From assembly GCA_030672285.1 (NCBI GenBank), contig DAOVGS010000018.1:1-32037 (forward strand): a DNA stretch of 32,037 bases, read 5' to 3'. The position numbers and the translations under genes were made by a program. How positions within the stretch are numbered: the stretch's first letter is position 1; the number at the start of each line of letters is the position of its first letter. Source of the stretch: Hadesarchaea archaeon (GTDB lineage: Archaea > Hadarchaeota > Hadarchaeia > Hadarchaeales > Hadarchaeaceae). The notes beneath the pieces were generated by a model. That model searched no databases. It saw nothing but the letters and a program-made list of their open reading frames with translations, and was not told where the DNA came from. Positions 21,561-29,227 of this stretch are shown here, piece after piece.

Positions 21561-22802
21561 ATGCTGGAGGTGCTCGCCTACACGCTGCTGGGCGTGGGGC
21601 TGGGCACCTTCACGGGCTTGATCCCTGGCGTCCACGTGAACAACCTCGCGCCCTTATTGGTCGGAGTAGCAGCGGTCTCAGGCCTGCCACCGATGAACAT
21701 CGTGGCCGCTATCGTGGCGATGATGATGGCCCACACTATCATCAGCTACATCCCAGCGACCTTCTTGGGGGCGCCCGAGCCCGGGACTGAGCTCTCGGTG
21801 CTGCCCGCCCACCGCCTGCTGCTCGAGGGGCGGGGATACGAGGTCATCCGCCTGACCGCGTTCGGCTGTCTCGGGGCCCTGATGCTGAGCGCCGCGCTCG
21901 CCCTGCCCCTTTCGCTCATATTCGCCCCCGCCTACGCGTTCGTCCAGCCCCAGATGCACTGGCTACTACTCTCGGTGATCGTAATCATGATCGCGCTCGA
22001 GCGCTCGCGTTCGGGCATCCTGTGGGCGATGACAATTTTTCTGCTCTCGGGTCTGCTGGGTCTGTTCACGTTGGACACCAACCTCGTGAGGGGAGACGTG
22101 GCCCTGTTACCCTTGCTCAGCGGGCTCTTCGGGGTGAGCGTTCTCCTGCTTAGCGCCGTCCGCAAGAGCAGCCTTCCCAAACAGAAAGTTGATAACCCGG
22201 AGCCGCTCGAGTTTCGTGAAAACGCGAGAGCTTTGTGCGCGGGAACCGGGGCTGGCGTCCTGACGGGCATCATCCCGGGCATAGGCCCATCGCAGGGGAC
22301 GGTGCTCGCCCAGCTGGTGACCCGCTCGAGCGGCACGCGTGAGTTCTTGGTGGGGGTGAGCGGGGTGAACACGGCGAAGGCGCTATTCTCATTTGTCGCG
22401 CTTTACGCCATCGCCAGACCCAGGAGCGGTGCAGCCGTCGCCGTCGACCAACTCGTGGATAAAGTTGGTTTGAATGAACTCATCTTTTTGATAGGAGTCG
22501 CGCTCGTCGCGGGGGGGATTGCGACGGTGCTTCACTTGAGGCTCGGCAGGCTCGCGGCCCGCCACATCGGGGGGCTGCCTTACCGGACGATGTGCCTGAC
22601 GGTGATCTCGGGCATGGCGGTGATGACGTTTTGTTACGCGGGTTTGATGGGCCTGCTCATTTTAGCAACTGCGACTGCGATCGGGATACTTCCCGCGGTG
22701 GCCAAGGTCAAGCGTACCCACTGCATGGGGGTGATAATGTTGCCTTGCATCCTCTATTTTGCGGGGGCGAAGGATGGAGTGCTCGCGGCGCTCGGCTTAT
22801 AA
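21561..22802 (+). CDS. TctA/DUF112-family membrane permease
   Basis: A 413-residue protein with about ten hydrophobic segments. Two similar halves each carry a re-entrant-like motif: GLGTFTGLIPGVHVNNLAPL near the N-terminus and AGVLTGIIPGIGPSQGTVLA at the middle. The 'GxxTGxIPGxxxxxxxxL' repeat is characteristic of the tripartite tricarboxylate transporter TctA family, of which DUF112 is the archaeal branch. No periplasmic-binding or small-subunit gene is adjacent, so it may work alone or with the OB-fold protein encoded directly upstream with zero spacing. Substrate unknown. Confidence 0.8.
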   Translation: MLEVLAYTLLGVGLGTFTGLIPGVHVNNLAPLLVGVAAVSGLPPMNIVAAIVAMMMAHTIISYIPATFLGAPEPGTELSVLPAHRLLLEGRGYEVIRLTAFGCLGALMLSAALALPLSLIFAPAYAFVQPQMHWLLLSVIVIMIALERSRSGILWAMTIFLLSGLLGLFTLDTNLVRGDVALLPLLSGLFGVSVLLLSAVRKSSLPKQKVDNPEPLEFRENARALCAGTGAGVLTGIIPGIGPSQGTVLAQLVTRSSGTREFLVGVSGVNTAKALFSFVALYAIARPRSGAAVAVDQLVDKVGLNELIFLIGVALVAGGIATVLHLRLGRLAARHIGGLPYRTMCLTVISGMAVMTFCYAGLMGLLILATATAIGILPAVAKVKRTHCMGVIMLPCILYFAGAKDGVLAALGL

Positions 22803-23162
22803 GCCCCGCTCCCTGATCGCCTTCCACAGCTTGAACCCGGCGTAGAGGGCGAGCACGAGCCCCGGGATTGCGAGCGAAAGCTTGAGCTCGATCGAGACCA
22901 GCCCCGCTCGGACCAGACCGAAGCCCAGCAAGACGAGCCCCACCACGAGCAGGACCGGCATGAATGTCATCTCGGGAGGCGCCCGGAGCCAGTGCCAGAA
23001 ATAATCGCCGATCAGCCGGAAATAGCTGAGTATGAGCACGACCCCCAGCCCCATGAAGGCCGCATCGACCAAGCTTTTGGGGGCTGGGTAGACCCCCTCA
23101 ATTAAAAGGTACACTCCGATCACGAGGGCGATGAATGCGAGGTAAGGTCTATTGGCGTTCAT
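22797..23162 (-). CDS. Small four-helix membrane protein
   Basis: A 121-residue protein with about four transmembrane segments (AFIALVIGVYLLIEGVY, SLVDAAFMGLGVVLILSYF, MPVLLVVGLVLLGFGLV, LSLAIPGLVLALYAGF) and a basic C-terminus (KLWKAIRERGL) facing the cytoplasm. ATG 23162 is used; a TTG four codons upstream is weaker. It converges on and overlaps the permease stop by 6 bp. No family recognised. Confidence 0.65.
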   Translation of the reverse strand: MNANRPYLAFIALVIGVYLLIEGVYPAPKSLVDAAFMGLGVVLILSYFRLIGDYFWHWLRAPPEMTFMPVLLVVGLVLLGFGLVRAGLVSIELKLSLAIPGLVLALYAGFKLWKAIRERGL

Positions 23163-23217
23163 CTTCTCTTCCAAAAATCATTTGAGTTTATCTGATTAAA
23201 GGACATAGCTTTTCCTG

Positions 23218-23895
23218 ATGGGAATGCGGGTCGCGGCCCTTTGCTCGGGTGGGAAGGATTCGGCGTATGCGCTCTGGCTGGCGATGGAGCAGGGGCACGA
23301 GGTTGCGCAGGTAGTGGCGATGATCCCGCGCCGAGAGGACTCCTGGATGTTTCACTTCCCAAACATTCACCTCATCGACCTCTTCGCCGAATGTGTGGGC
23401 CTGCTCCTCATCAAGGCCGAGACGAGCGGCGAGCGCGAGGCGGAACTTGAGGACCTGAAACGAGTGCTTCAAACGCTTGACATCGAGGGCGTGGTAAGCG
23501 GCGCAATAGCCTCGAACTATCAAAAGAGCCGCATCGACCGCATCTGCGGGGAGCTCGGTTTAAAGTCGATAGCACCCCTCTGGGGGAGGGAGCCCCTCGA
23601 GCTTTTGCGGGAGTTCATCGCGGCGGGTTTTGAGGCAATCGTGACGAGCGTCTCCGCTGAAGGCTTTGATGAGAACTGGCTGGGGAGGGAGCTCGACGAG
23701 GCAGCGGTACGCGATTTGCTCGAACTCAATCGTAGGTACAAGGTCAATTTGAGCGGAGAGGGCGGCGAGTACGAGAGCCTCATCCTGGATGCGCCATTTT
23801 TCGGGAAGCGCATCGAGCCCGTCGAGGTGGAACGTGTCTGGCGGGGGACTAACGGATATTTAATCATCAAGCAAGCAAAGCTCGTGGAGAAGTGA
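23218..23895 (+). CDS. dph6: Diphthine-ammonia ligase, archaeal Dph6
   Basis: A 225-residue PP-loop ATPase. SGGKDS at residues 10-15 binds ATP, and the family's GEGGEYESLILDAP motif lies near the C-terminus. SGAIASNYQKSRIDRICGEL and LAPLWG-type IAPLWGREP are also characteristic. It catalyses the last step of diphthamide formation on elongation factor 2, amidating diphthine with ammonium and ATP. The length fits the single-domain archaeal form. The HDAC-family gene follows after 3 bp, so they are likely co-transcribed. Confidence 0.9.
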   Translation: MGMRVAALCSGGKDSAYALWLAMEQGHEVAQVVAMIPRREDSWMFHFPNIHLIDLFAECVGLLLIKAETSGEREAELEDLKRVLQTLDIEGVVSGAIASNYQKSRIDRICGELGLKSIAPLWGREPLELLREFIAAGFEAIVTSVSAEGFDENWLGRELDEAAVRDLLELNRRYKVNLSGEGGEYESLILDAPFFGKRIEPVEVERVWRGTNGYLIIKQAKLVEK

Positions 23896-23898
23896 ACC

Positions 23899-24927
23899 AT
23901 GTCGACCGCCATCGTTTACTCGGAGAAATACCTCGAGCACAAACCGGGCATGGGGCACCCCGAGCGGCCCGAGCGCCTGAAGGCGATAGTGGAAGCGCTG
24001 AGGGGGGCAAAGCTCTGGGGAACGCCGAGCGTAAAGGTGATCGAGCCCAAGCCAGCTAAACGTGGGGATATCGAGCTCGTTCATGCCACCGAGCACATCG
24101 AACTCGTCGAACGCCTGAGCAAATCCGAACGCCCCCTCGATGGCGACACCCCCGTGCGCAAGAACACCTTCGAGCTCGCGCTGCTCGCCGCGGGAGGGAC
24201 GATCGATGCCGGGCGCGCGGTACTCTCGGGTGAGGCCTCGAACGCATTCGCCTTGGTTCGTCCTCCGGGTCACCACGCGTCCCGAGCGCGGGGCGGGGGG
24301 TTCTGCTACTTCAACAACCTCGCGGTGATGATCGAGCGCATGAAGCGGGAGTTCGGGCTGAGACGAATATTCGTCCTGGACTTCGACGCCCACCACGGCA
24401 ACGGTACCGAGGACATCTTCTACGAGGACCCGAGCGTGCTTTACATGTCGTTGCATCAGGACCCGCTCACGCTTTACCCCGGGACCGGCTTCGTCCACGA
24501 GCTGGGCTCGGGGGAGGGCGAGGGATATACCGTCAACGTGCCCATGCCCCCTGGGAGCGGCGATGCCGAGTACGCGGGCGCCATGGGTGAAATTTTCGTG
24601 CCGCTGAGCGAGCAGTTCAAGCCCGACCTTTTCGCGGTTTCCGCCGGGTTCGACGCGTACGCCGATGACCCACTCACACAGCTGCGGCTATCAACACCCG
24701 CCTATGGGTGGCTCACACGTTTCGTCGTCGAGCAAGCTGAGAGGCTGTGCAAGGGGCGGGTGGTTTTTGTGCTCGAAGGTGGTTATGTGCTCGACGCTTT
24801 GGCGGAGGGAGTGGTAAATGTAGTGAAAACCCTGACCGGCGAGAAACCTCCAACGCCCGTCGAACCTCGCCGCCCCAGCGTTATCGATGAGCTCAAGCGG
24901 GGGCTCGCGAGCTATTGGAAACTGTGA
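23899..24927 (+). CDS. Histone deacetylase/AcuC-family amidohydrolase
   Basis: A 342-residue zinc deacetylase-fold protein. His125/His126 (RPPGHHASRA) form the charge relay; Asp163 and His165 (DFDAHHGNG) and Asp252 (SAGFDAYADDPL) bind zinc; Tyr296 (LEGGYVLDAL) is the transition-state Tyr. All active-site residues are present, so it should be active as a deacetylase on acetyl-lysine, acetylpolyamines or another amide. The N-terminal MGHPERPERL signature is typical. The overlapping gene order with dph6 is suggestive of shared expression, not of shared function. Confidence 0.9.
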   Translation: MSTAIVYSEKYLEHKPGMGHPERPERLKAIVEALRGAKLWGTPSVKVIEPKPAKRGDIELVHATEHIELVERLSKSERPLDGDTPVRKNTFELALLAAGGTIDAGRAVLSGEASNAFALVRPPGHHASRARGGGFCYFNNLAVMIERMKREFGLRRIFVLDFDAHHGNGTEDIFYEDPSVLYMSLHQDPLTLYPGTGFVHELGSGEGEGYTVNVPMPPGSGDAEYAGAMGEIFVPLSEQFKPDLFAVSAGFDAYADDPLTQLRLSTPAYGWLTRFVVEQAERLCKGRVVFVLEGGYVLDALAEGVVNVVKTLTGEKPPTPVEPRRPSVIDELKRGLASYWKL

Positions 24928-24953
24928 GTTCACACGTGTGCATTGCTGAAATT

Positions 24954-24994
24954 TTCCCCTTTATAAACAACCCCCGCCCAAAGCCCCGGCGGGA
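24954..24994 (+). promoter_or_regulatory. Shared TATA/GC-inverted-repeat element, copy F
   Basis: TTCCCCTTTATAAACAACCC followed by CCGCCCAAAGCCCCGGCGGG; the CCCGCC/GGCGGG arms are perfect, and one base of the CAAAGCCT core is changed. It lies 83 bp upstream of the intron-containing tRNA, with the tRNA-fragment copy in between. The fragment would therefore be part of the same transcript. Confidence 0.65.
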
Positions 24995-25014
24995 GAACAG
25001 TGAAAAAAAGGAAA

Positions 25015-25046
25015 AACGGACAACATCCCGGTCTGGCAACTAAATC
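25015..25046 (+). repeat. tRNA fragment copy (D-loop to anticodon) upstream of the intron tRNA
   Basis: 25015-25037 matches 25090-25112 of the tRNA at 22 of 23 sites. The fragment then continues AACTAAATC, resembling the tRNA 3' exon (AACTGGAAATCC) without the intron. It could therefore derive from a spliced or intron-free tRNA copy that lost its ends. Same orientation, 75 bp upstream. Confidence 0.6.
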
Positions 25047-25076
25047 TCTCTCCCAACTCGGTAAAAGATTTTCGGT

Positions 25077-25166
25077 GGGCGCGTAGTGTAACGGATAACA
25101 TCCCGGTCTGGCGGTCGCTCGTGCGGCCGAAAACTGGAAATCCGGGTTCGAATCCCGGCGCGCCCG
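25077..25166 (+). tRNA. tRNA, Arg-like, with 17-nt bulge-helix-bulge intron
   Basis: Acceptor GGGCGCG/CGCGCCC with discriminator G; D stem GTGT/ACAT with loop AACGGATA; anticodon stem CCGGT/ACTGG; T arm CCGGG-TTCGAAT-CCCGG. The anticodon loop holds an intron, predicted at 25115-25131. TGGC/GCCG forms a 4-bp central helix flanked by 3-nt bulges GGT and AAA, and CGC/GCG with loop TCGT closes the tip. Cutting after the second bulge base leaves loop CTGGCGGA, eight nt. After U33 this reads GGC (Ala), but discriminator G, A20, the acceptor sequence and the GGA end favour Arg(GCG) with one extra nucleotide. Exact splice sites need RNA data. Confidence 0.8.
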
Positions 25167-25229
25167 ACACTACGGGTTGAGAAAGCGCTAGACATTTAAC
25201 GCCAGCCATAAATCGGTTTTCGGGAGTGA

Positions 25230-26615
25230 ATGGATAAAATTCTAAAATCGATCCTCAAGCGGGTCAAGCCAACCCCAGCCGACCGGGAGCGCCTCGAGCG
25301 GGCGACGGCCGAGCTCATCGAGCAGACGGACGCAACCTGCTCCAAGCTCGGCATCAAAGCAAAAGCAATGCTCGTGGGTTCCGCGGCCCGCAACACGTGG
25401 CTCCGTTCCGAGCGCGACATCGATATCTTCATCCTCCTTCCAGAGGGGCTTTCACGCGAGGAGCTCGAGCGCCAAGGGCTAGCAGTAGCGCGGGAGGTGG
25501 CCGGTAAGCGCGGAAAGGAGAGCTTCGCCGAGCACCCCTACGTGACGATGCGATTCAAGGGCTTCGATGTCGATCTCGTCCCCTGCTACGACATCGCCAA
25601 GCCGAGTGAAATCCGCAGCGCGGTCGACCGCTCTCCCCACCACCAGCGCTACATCACTAAACACCTGAAGTCCGAACTTCTCGATGAAGTGCTGCTGGCG
25701 AAGCAATTTATGCTCGGCATCGGTTGTTATGGCGCAGAGCTGAAGGTACAGGGTTTTTCAGGATATCTCTGCGAGCTCCTCGTGCTGCACTACGGCTCAT
25801 TTGAAAAGTTAGTGGAAAGTGCGAGCGGTTGGAAGCCAAGCACGGTCATCGACCTCGAGCGCAGTTACCCGGACCCATCCGAAGCTGAGAGGATGTTTGA
25901 GGGGCAGCCGCTGATCACGATTGATCCCGTCGACGCCAGCCGGAATGTAGGTGCCGCGGTGTCGATGCGGAGCTTCGCCACTTTCGTCCGGGCATGCCAA
26001 GATTTCGCGCAGGGGCCGGGGGAACAATTTTTCTTCCCAAAACCCGTGCGAAGGCTGAGTGCGCGGGAGATTCAGGCGACGTTGGAGCGGAGGGGGACGA
26101 CACTCTTTTGCGTTGCCTTCTCCCCGCCCGATGTCGTCCCCGACGTGCTTTACCCCCAGCTCCGGAAGGCCGAGCGGACCCTTGTGACGCGGCTGGCGCG
26201 GGCTGGGTTCGGGGTGATGCGGAGCGACGTGTGGTCGAATTCTCAGGCCCTCATCCTGCTCGAGTTGGCGGTGACGAGGCTACCCCGGGTACGCACCCGC
26301 GTTGGGCCCCCGGTTTCGATCGAAGTAGGGGATTTCATCCAAACTCACCTAAAATCGAAGCGAAAATTCGCCGGCCCATTCGTCGATACCGCAGGAAGGC
26401 TAATCTTTGAGATCGAGCGCGAGCAAGCGAGTGCGAGGGAAGTACTCGAGCAGGCGTTAGGGGAGCGCACGACCCTCGGCAGGCACGTGGGTGAAGCCAT
26501 CGCAAGGGGATATCAAATCTACAAGGGGAAGAATATCGTCCAGCTCTGCAAGGATGAAAAGGTCAGCGAGTTCATCTCCGAATATTTAACGCGCTGCCTG
26601 CCTTGGTATCGGTGA
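25230..26615 (+). CDS. cca: CCA tRNA nucleotidyltransferase, archaeal class I
   Basis: A 461-residue enzyme that adds CCA to tRNA 3' ends; needed here because neither tRNA gene encodes CCA. The nucleotidyltransferase core has GSAARNTWL (Gly50-Ser51), Asp63 and Asp65 (RDIDIF) and Asp113/Asp115 (FDVDLVPCY). The downstream PHHQRYITKHL and QGFSGYLCELLVLHYGSFE are signature regions of the archaeal class I enzyme. Length is normal. It starts at ATG 25230, 64 bp after the tRNA, and may share its transcript. The last 25 bp of the coding end recur at 28424-28448. Confidence 0.95.
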   Translation: MDKILKSILKRVKPTPADRERLERATAELIEQTDATCSKLGIKAKAMLVGSAARNTWLRSERDIDIFILLPEGLSREELERQGLAVAREVAGKRGKESFAEHPYVTMRFKGFDVDLVPCYDIAKPSEIRSAVDRSPHHQRYITKHLKSELLDEVLLAKQFMLGIGCYGAELKVQGFSGYLCELLVLHYGSFEKLVESASGWKPSTVIDLERSYPDPSEAERMFEGQPLITIDPVDASRNVGAAVSMRSFATFVRACQDFAQGPGEQFFFPKPVRRLSAREIQATLERRGTTLFCVAFSPPDVVPDVLYPQLRKAERTLVTRLARAGFGVMRSDVWSNSQALILLELAVTRLPRVRTRVGPPVSIEVGDFIQTHLKSKRKFAGPFVDTAGRLIFEIEREQASAREVLEQALGERTTLGRHVGEAIARGYQIYKGKNIVQLCKDEKVSEFISEYLTRCLPWYR

Positions 26616-26718
26616 CGAGAAGGTGTTATCTCAAGAAAAAAGATATAAAATTTTATTAACACGAGTGGCTTGTCACTGCTTTGAAACAAAAACAATGCAC
26701 CAACTCCCGCATAGGCAA

Positions 26719-26730
26719 AAAATAAATACT
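26719..26730 (+). promoter_or_regulatory. TATA box of the 26759 gene
   Basis: AAAATAAATACT lies ~30 bp before ATG 26759, which has no SD. A start near the ATG is expected, giving a leaderless or very short-leadered mRNA. Confidence 0.4.
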
Positions 26731-26758
26731 CACAAAAAAGTTTAACTGCGGATAGAAA

Positions 26759-27841
26759 ATGAGAGGAACTGTTTTGAGAGTGGCAGGGGCTATCTTTTCC
26801 ATTCTGATCGCGATTGTCGTCGCCTATGTAATGCTAACCTACGTGATACCGGAGGTTCTTTATGAGGACCAAGAGCCAACCAGAGAGATAACATTGTCCT
26901 CGGTCGAATCCTCTGACCCCCAAGCAATCCGCATGCATTACGAGTGGGAGCACGGTTACAACAAATACTCATGGGACGTAGCCATTCCTCGTGAATTGCA
27001 CCAGTATGCTGAAAACAAACCAAGAATTTCCTCATCCCAACTCCAGTCTGTGTCCCGCCGCTACTCTACCTACATTACCGACCCCAGAGACGATAATCTT
27101 TTGAAAACCATGGTGGCATCGATAGATAATCTCGTAACGAAAGAAGGGCTTAGCGAGGTAGAAAGGCTGTATACCGCGATAACGTTTGTTCAAAGCGTGC
27201 CATACGGATACGACACTGAAACAACGGGCCAAGTTGAGTACCCGAGGTACCCTGTTGAAACACTGGTAGACAATGTGGGAGACTGCGAAGACACATCCAT
27301 CCTGATGGGAGCTTTGCTCAGGGAAATGGGCTACGATGTAGCGTTAATTATATATGAAAATATCCACAGTGCGCTGGGCGTCTGTGAAACAGATGACATG
27401 AATTTTTATGGTACGTATTACCCGAAAGAGGGCAAAAGGTATTACTACCTAGAAACGACGAGCGAGGGTCGTGGAGTGGGGGAAATCCCTGACGAGTACA
27501 GCGGAGAATCTGCTAGCGTCTTCGGCATTATACCAGTTCCGATATTCACGCATACTTGGCAGAGTAGCTGGTACGGCACGAGCCTGACAGTAACGGTTAT
27601 CGTCAAAAATGAGGGGACCGCAGCGGCGGAGGGGGTATCTGTAAAAGTTGGTTTCGTGGACACCAACAGCCAGTTATGGAATGTTCAGTATAGTGAAAGT
27701 TTTAACCTTGAGCCGAACTCTGAGGGAACTGTAGCACTGCAACTTCAAAGGACTACGGGCAAGTATGTCCGGGTGGCTGTTTACGTGATCTACGAAGGTT
27801 ATAATTACGATAAATCATACTCCGACTGGTTTAGCACGTAA
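26759..27841 (+). CDS. Exported transglutaminase-like protein
   Basis: A 360-residue protein with an N-terminal membrane helix (AGAIFSILIAIVVAYVMLTY). The transglutaminase-like core has Cys176 (VGDCEDTSILMGALLREMG), His203 (YENIHSALGV) and an acidic Glu232 (YYYLETTSEG) at the usual Asp position. A C-terminal beta domain (~270-355) resembles CARDB-type adhesion modules (LTVTVIVKNEGTAAAEGVSV). It should act outside the cell membrane. It shares architecture with the 19320-20759 product but is not a close copy. It is the main gene of the segment bounded by cca 3'-end repeats. Confidence 0.78.
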   Translation: MRGTVLRVAGAIFSILIAIVVAYVMLTYVIPEVLYEDQEPTREITLSSVESSDPQAIRMHYEWEHGYNKYSWDVAIPRELHQYAENKPRISSSQLQSVSRRYSTYITDPRDDNLLKTMVASIDNLVTKEGLSEVERLYTAITFVQSVPYGYDTETTGQVEYPRYPVETLVDNVGDCEDTSILMGALLREMGYDVALIIYENIHSALGVCETDDMNFYGTYYPKEGKRYYYLETTSEGRGVGEIPDEYSGESASVFGIIPVPIFTHTWQSSWYGTSLTVTVIVKNEGTAAAEGVSVKVGFVDTNSQLWNVQYSESFNLEPNSEGTVALQLQRTTGKYVRVAVYVIYEGYNYDKSYSDWFST

Positions 27842-27908
27842 TCGTGAAGATAAATTACAATTGGCGGGAATTCTATCGCAGGTAGTTGAGCGAAGAAACT
27901 CAAAATCC

Positions 27909-28115
27909 CTAGACCCGAAACTTAGCGACCGCAGGAAGAAAACATAGAATCCCCCACACCGCGTATCCAATAAAATCCTTCCACGTTTCTTCGTGCCTGA
28001 GCTCCCTCTTCCCTATTTCCCTTTTCGCCCCATCGGATGTGATCTCTCCTTTCCTGAGTTTTTCCGCCAAATCTTTTGCCCGTCCGCCCTTTCCCCGTTT
28101 CTCTTCTTCAGCTAT
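27909..28115 (-). pseudogene. Small membrane protein frame with SHOCT-like helix, start lost or non-canonical
   Basis: An open frame reads EEEKRGKGGRAKDLAEKLRK, then GEITSDGAKREIGKRELRHE and a membrane helix FIGYAVWGILCFLPAVAKF before TAG at 27909. The KDLAEKLRKGEITSDG stretch resembles the SHOCT-type short helix pair often found next to membrane helices. The frame is closed by TAA at 28116 without ATG/GTG; TTG 28070 (53 codons) is the only usual start and lacks an SD. It may be a truncated gene or start at a rare codon. Confidence 0.4.
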
Positions 28116-28182
28116 TTACTAACCCTTCAACGGGAATCTAATTAGGTGGGATTGATAAAGCCACAAACTACTGCCATGTCCT

Positions 28183-28404
28183 CTATTTTTCCTCGCGGAG
28201 CAATTTGTCGCTAGATCTCAGCAGCGCGATGAACAACACCATTGAAACGATGAAGATGATCAAAAAAATAGGCAGCGGTCCTAGCCCAAGGAGGCTCACG
28301 GGGTGCAAGCCGAGCCAGAAAACAATCGCAAGAATAAATATTGTATAAATCCCAGTGGCTAACAGGCCCAACAGCGTAAGTTTCTTCCTCTTTTTTTCTT
28401 CCAT
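28183..28404 (-). CDS. Small two-helix membrane protein
   Basis: A 73-residue protein with a charged N-terminus (MEEKKRKK), two transmembrane helices (LTLLGLLATGIYTIFILAIV and LPIFLIIFIVSMVLFIALL) and a charged tail (RSSDKLLREEK). No family recognised. It lies just inside the right 25-bp repeat. The remaining spacers within the insert hold no other supported gene. Confidence 0.55.
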   Translation of the reverse strand: MEEKKRKKLTLLGLLATGIYTIFILAIVFWLGLHPVSLLGLGPLPIFLIIFIVSMVLFIALLRSSDKLLREEK

Positions 28405-28497
28405 GATTCCACATTATTTACCTAACGCGCTGCCTGCCTTGGTATCGTTGATCGAGCGCAAAATCGTTTGGTTGATTTTACTTTTCCGCAAATGATT

Positions 28498-28902
28498 TCA
28501 GCGAACTTTAGGTCTATATCTGTCCCAGAAGAAACCGACGAGAACTCCCCAGATCAAGGCAGATATCAAACTCGTTACAGCGTGGACAGGCATCGATTCT
28601 ATGGTTCCCAAGTAATACCCGAGCCCCAGCCCTATGACAATCCACCATATTATTCCGAGGGATATCCCCTTCGAAATACTTTTAGCCCCAGGCAGATGGC
28701 CGTAAGCCGCTGCATATATCGTCCCGAAAATTAGTCCGACCATGGCATAAGCTATTATGTATCCAATCGCCCTTTCGTAGACTATGTATTCGCCGGGTCC
28801 GAGTTGCGTGTAAGTGTAGACAATGGCTATTATTGAGAATATTATCCCGTAAACAGCTCCTGCTTTTGCACCCGCCGACATGCCCCTTTTAAACTCGGCC
28901 AA
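28498..28902 (-). CDS. Four-helix membrane protein, hypothetical
   Basis: A 134-residue protein starting at TTG 28902 with AGAGGTGA 4 bp upstream (MAEFKRGMSAGAKAGAVYGI); an in-frame TTG at 28923 is the alternative. Four hydrophobic segments: AGAVYGIIFSIIAIVYTY, IGYIIAYAMVGLIFGTIYAA, GISLGIIWWIVIGLGLGYYL and VTSLISALIWGVLVGFFW, with a basic end (DRYRPKVR). The Gly/Ala-rich helices resemble small archaeal DUF5518-like membrane proteins, but this is not certain. First of a minus-strand row of short membrane genes. Confidence 0.6.
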   Translation of the reverse strand: MAEFKRGMSAGAKAGAVYGIIFSIIAIVYTYTQLGPGEYIVYERAIGYIIAYAMVGLIFGTIYAAAYGHLPGAKSISKGISLGIIWWIVIGLGLGYYLGTIESMPVHAVTSLISALIWGVLVGFFWDRYRPKVR

Positions 28903-28996
28903 TCGTTCACCTCTTTCAGTCAAGCCCTTCTCACTTTACCTTCTTAACTGTATCATCCACTAAGATTTTTCTTTTTTCCCATCTTTCAACCCTTCA

Positions 28997-29227
28997 TCAT
29001 TCTTCGCGACGTGATTTCCGACCCACTCTCGTGATAAACAAAGCGATTCCTATTATGATCACCCAAACGATTATCAAAACAATTCCGATAAAAATAAACT
29101 GAGCCACCCACGTGGGGCGCGGCGGCTTCCAAAATATGTGAAAGAGCGCTGCAAGTGCCACCCACATTACAGATATGATAGCCAAACTCTGGGCTGCCAT
29201 CAGTTTCTTGGACTTTGCGCCCCTCAC
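28997..29227 (-). CDS. Small two-helix membrane protein
   Basis: A 76-residue protein from GTG 29227 with GGAGGTC just upstream; GTG overlaps the stop of the preceding gene (GTGA), implying translational coupling. Two hydrophobic helices: QSLAIISVMWVALAALFHIF and VAQFIFIGIVLIIVWVIIIG, then a basic tail (TRVGRKSRREE). A longer frame to 29311 is rejected because its extra residues are Gly/Arg filler antisense-like to nothing conserved and overlap the upstream gene. Confidence 0.55.
   Translation of the reverse strand: MRGAKSKKLMAAQSLAIISVMWVALAALFHIFWKPPRPTWVAQFIFIGIVLIIVWVIIIGIALFITRVGRKSRREE

Larger units (their letters stand above)
26587..28448 (+). repeat. 25-bp exact direct repeats bounding a 1.8-kb insert
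   Basis: The 25 bp at 26587-26611 (starting TAACGCGCTGCC, ending TTGGTATCG), the 3' end of cca, recur exactly at 28424-28448 in the same orientation. Weaker similarity continues on the right (GTGACGAG versus TTGATCGAG). The enclosed 1.8 kb is clearly AT-richer than cca and holds an exported transglutaminase-like gene plus small membrane ORFs. The pattern fits integration at the 3' end of cca with target duplication (attL/attR-like). No integrase is visible inside. Confidence 0.7.

Noticed and set aside
20760-21635. N-terminal extension of the transglutaminase-like frame
   Set aside because: It runs antisense through the OB-fold gene and its promoter, and would bury a clear signal peptide that starts at TTG 20759.
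25022-25112. Split or trans-spliced tRNA using the upstream fragment
   Set aside because: The full tRNA gene is present with a standard bulge-helix-bulge intron, and the fragment has no acceptor strand or intron-like partner sequence.
24961-25209. Minus-strand frame of 82 codons with an internal repeat (QTGMLSV)
   Set aside because: It is antisense to the tRNA and the tRNA fragment copy; the peptide repeat merely reflects that duplication.
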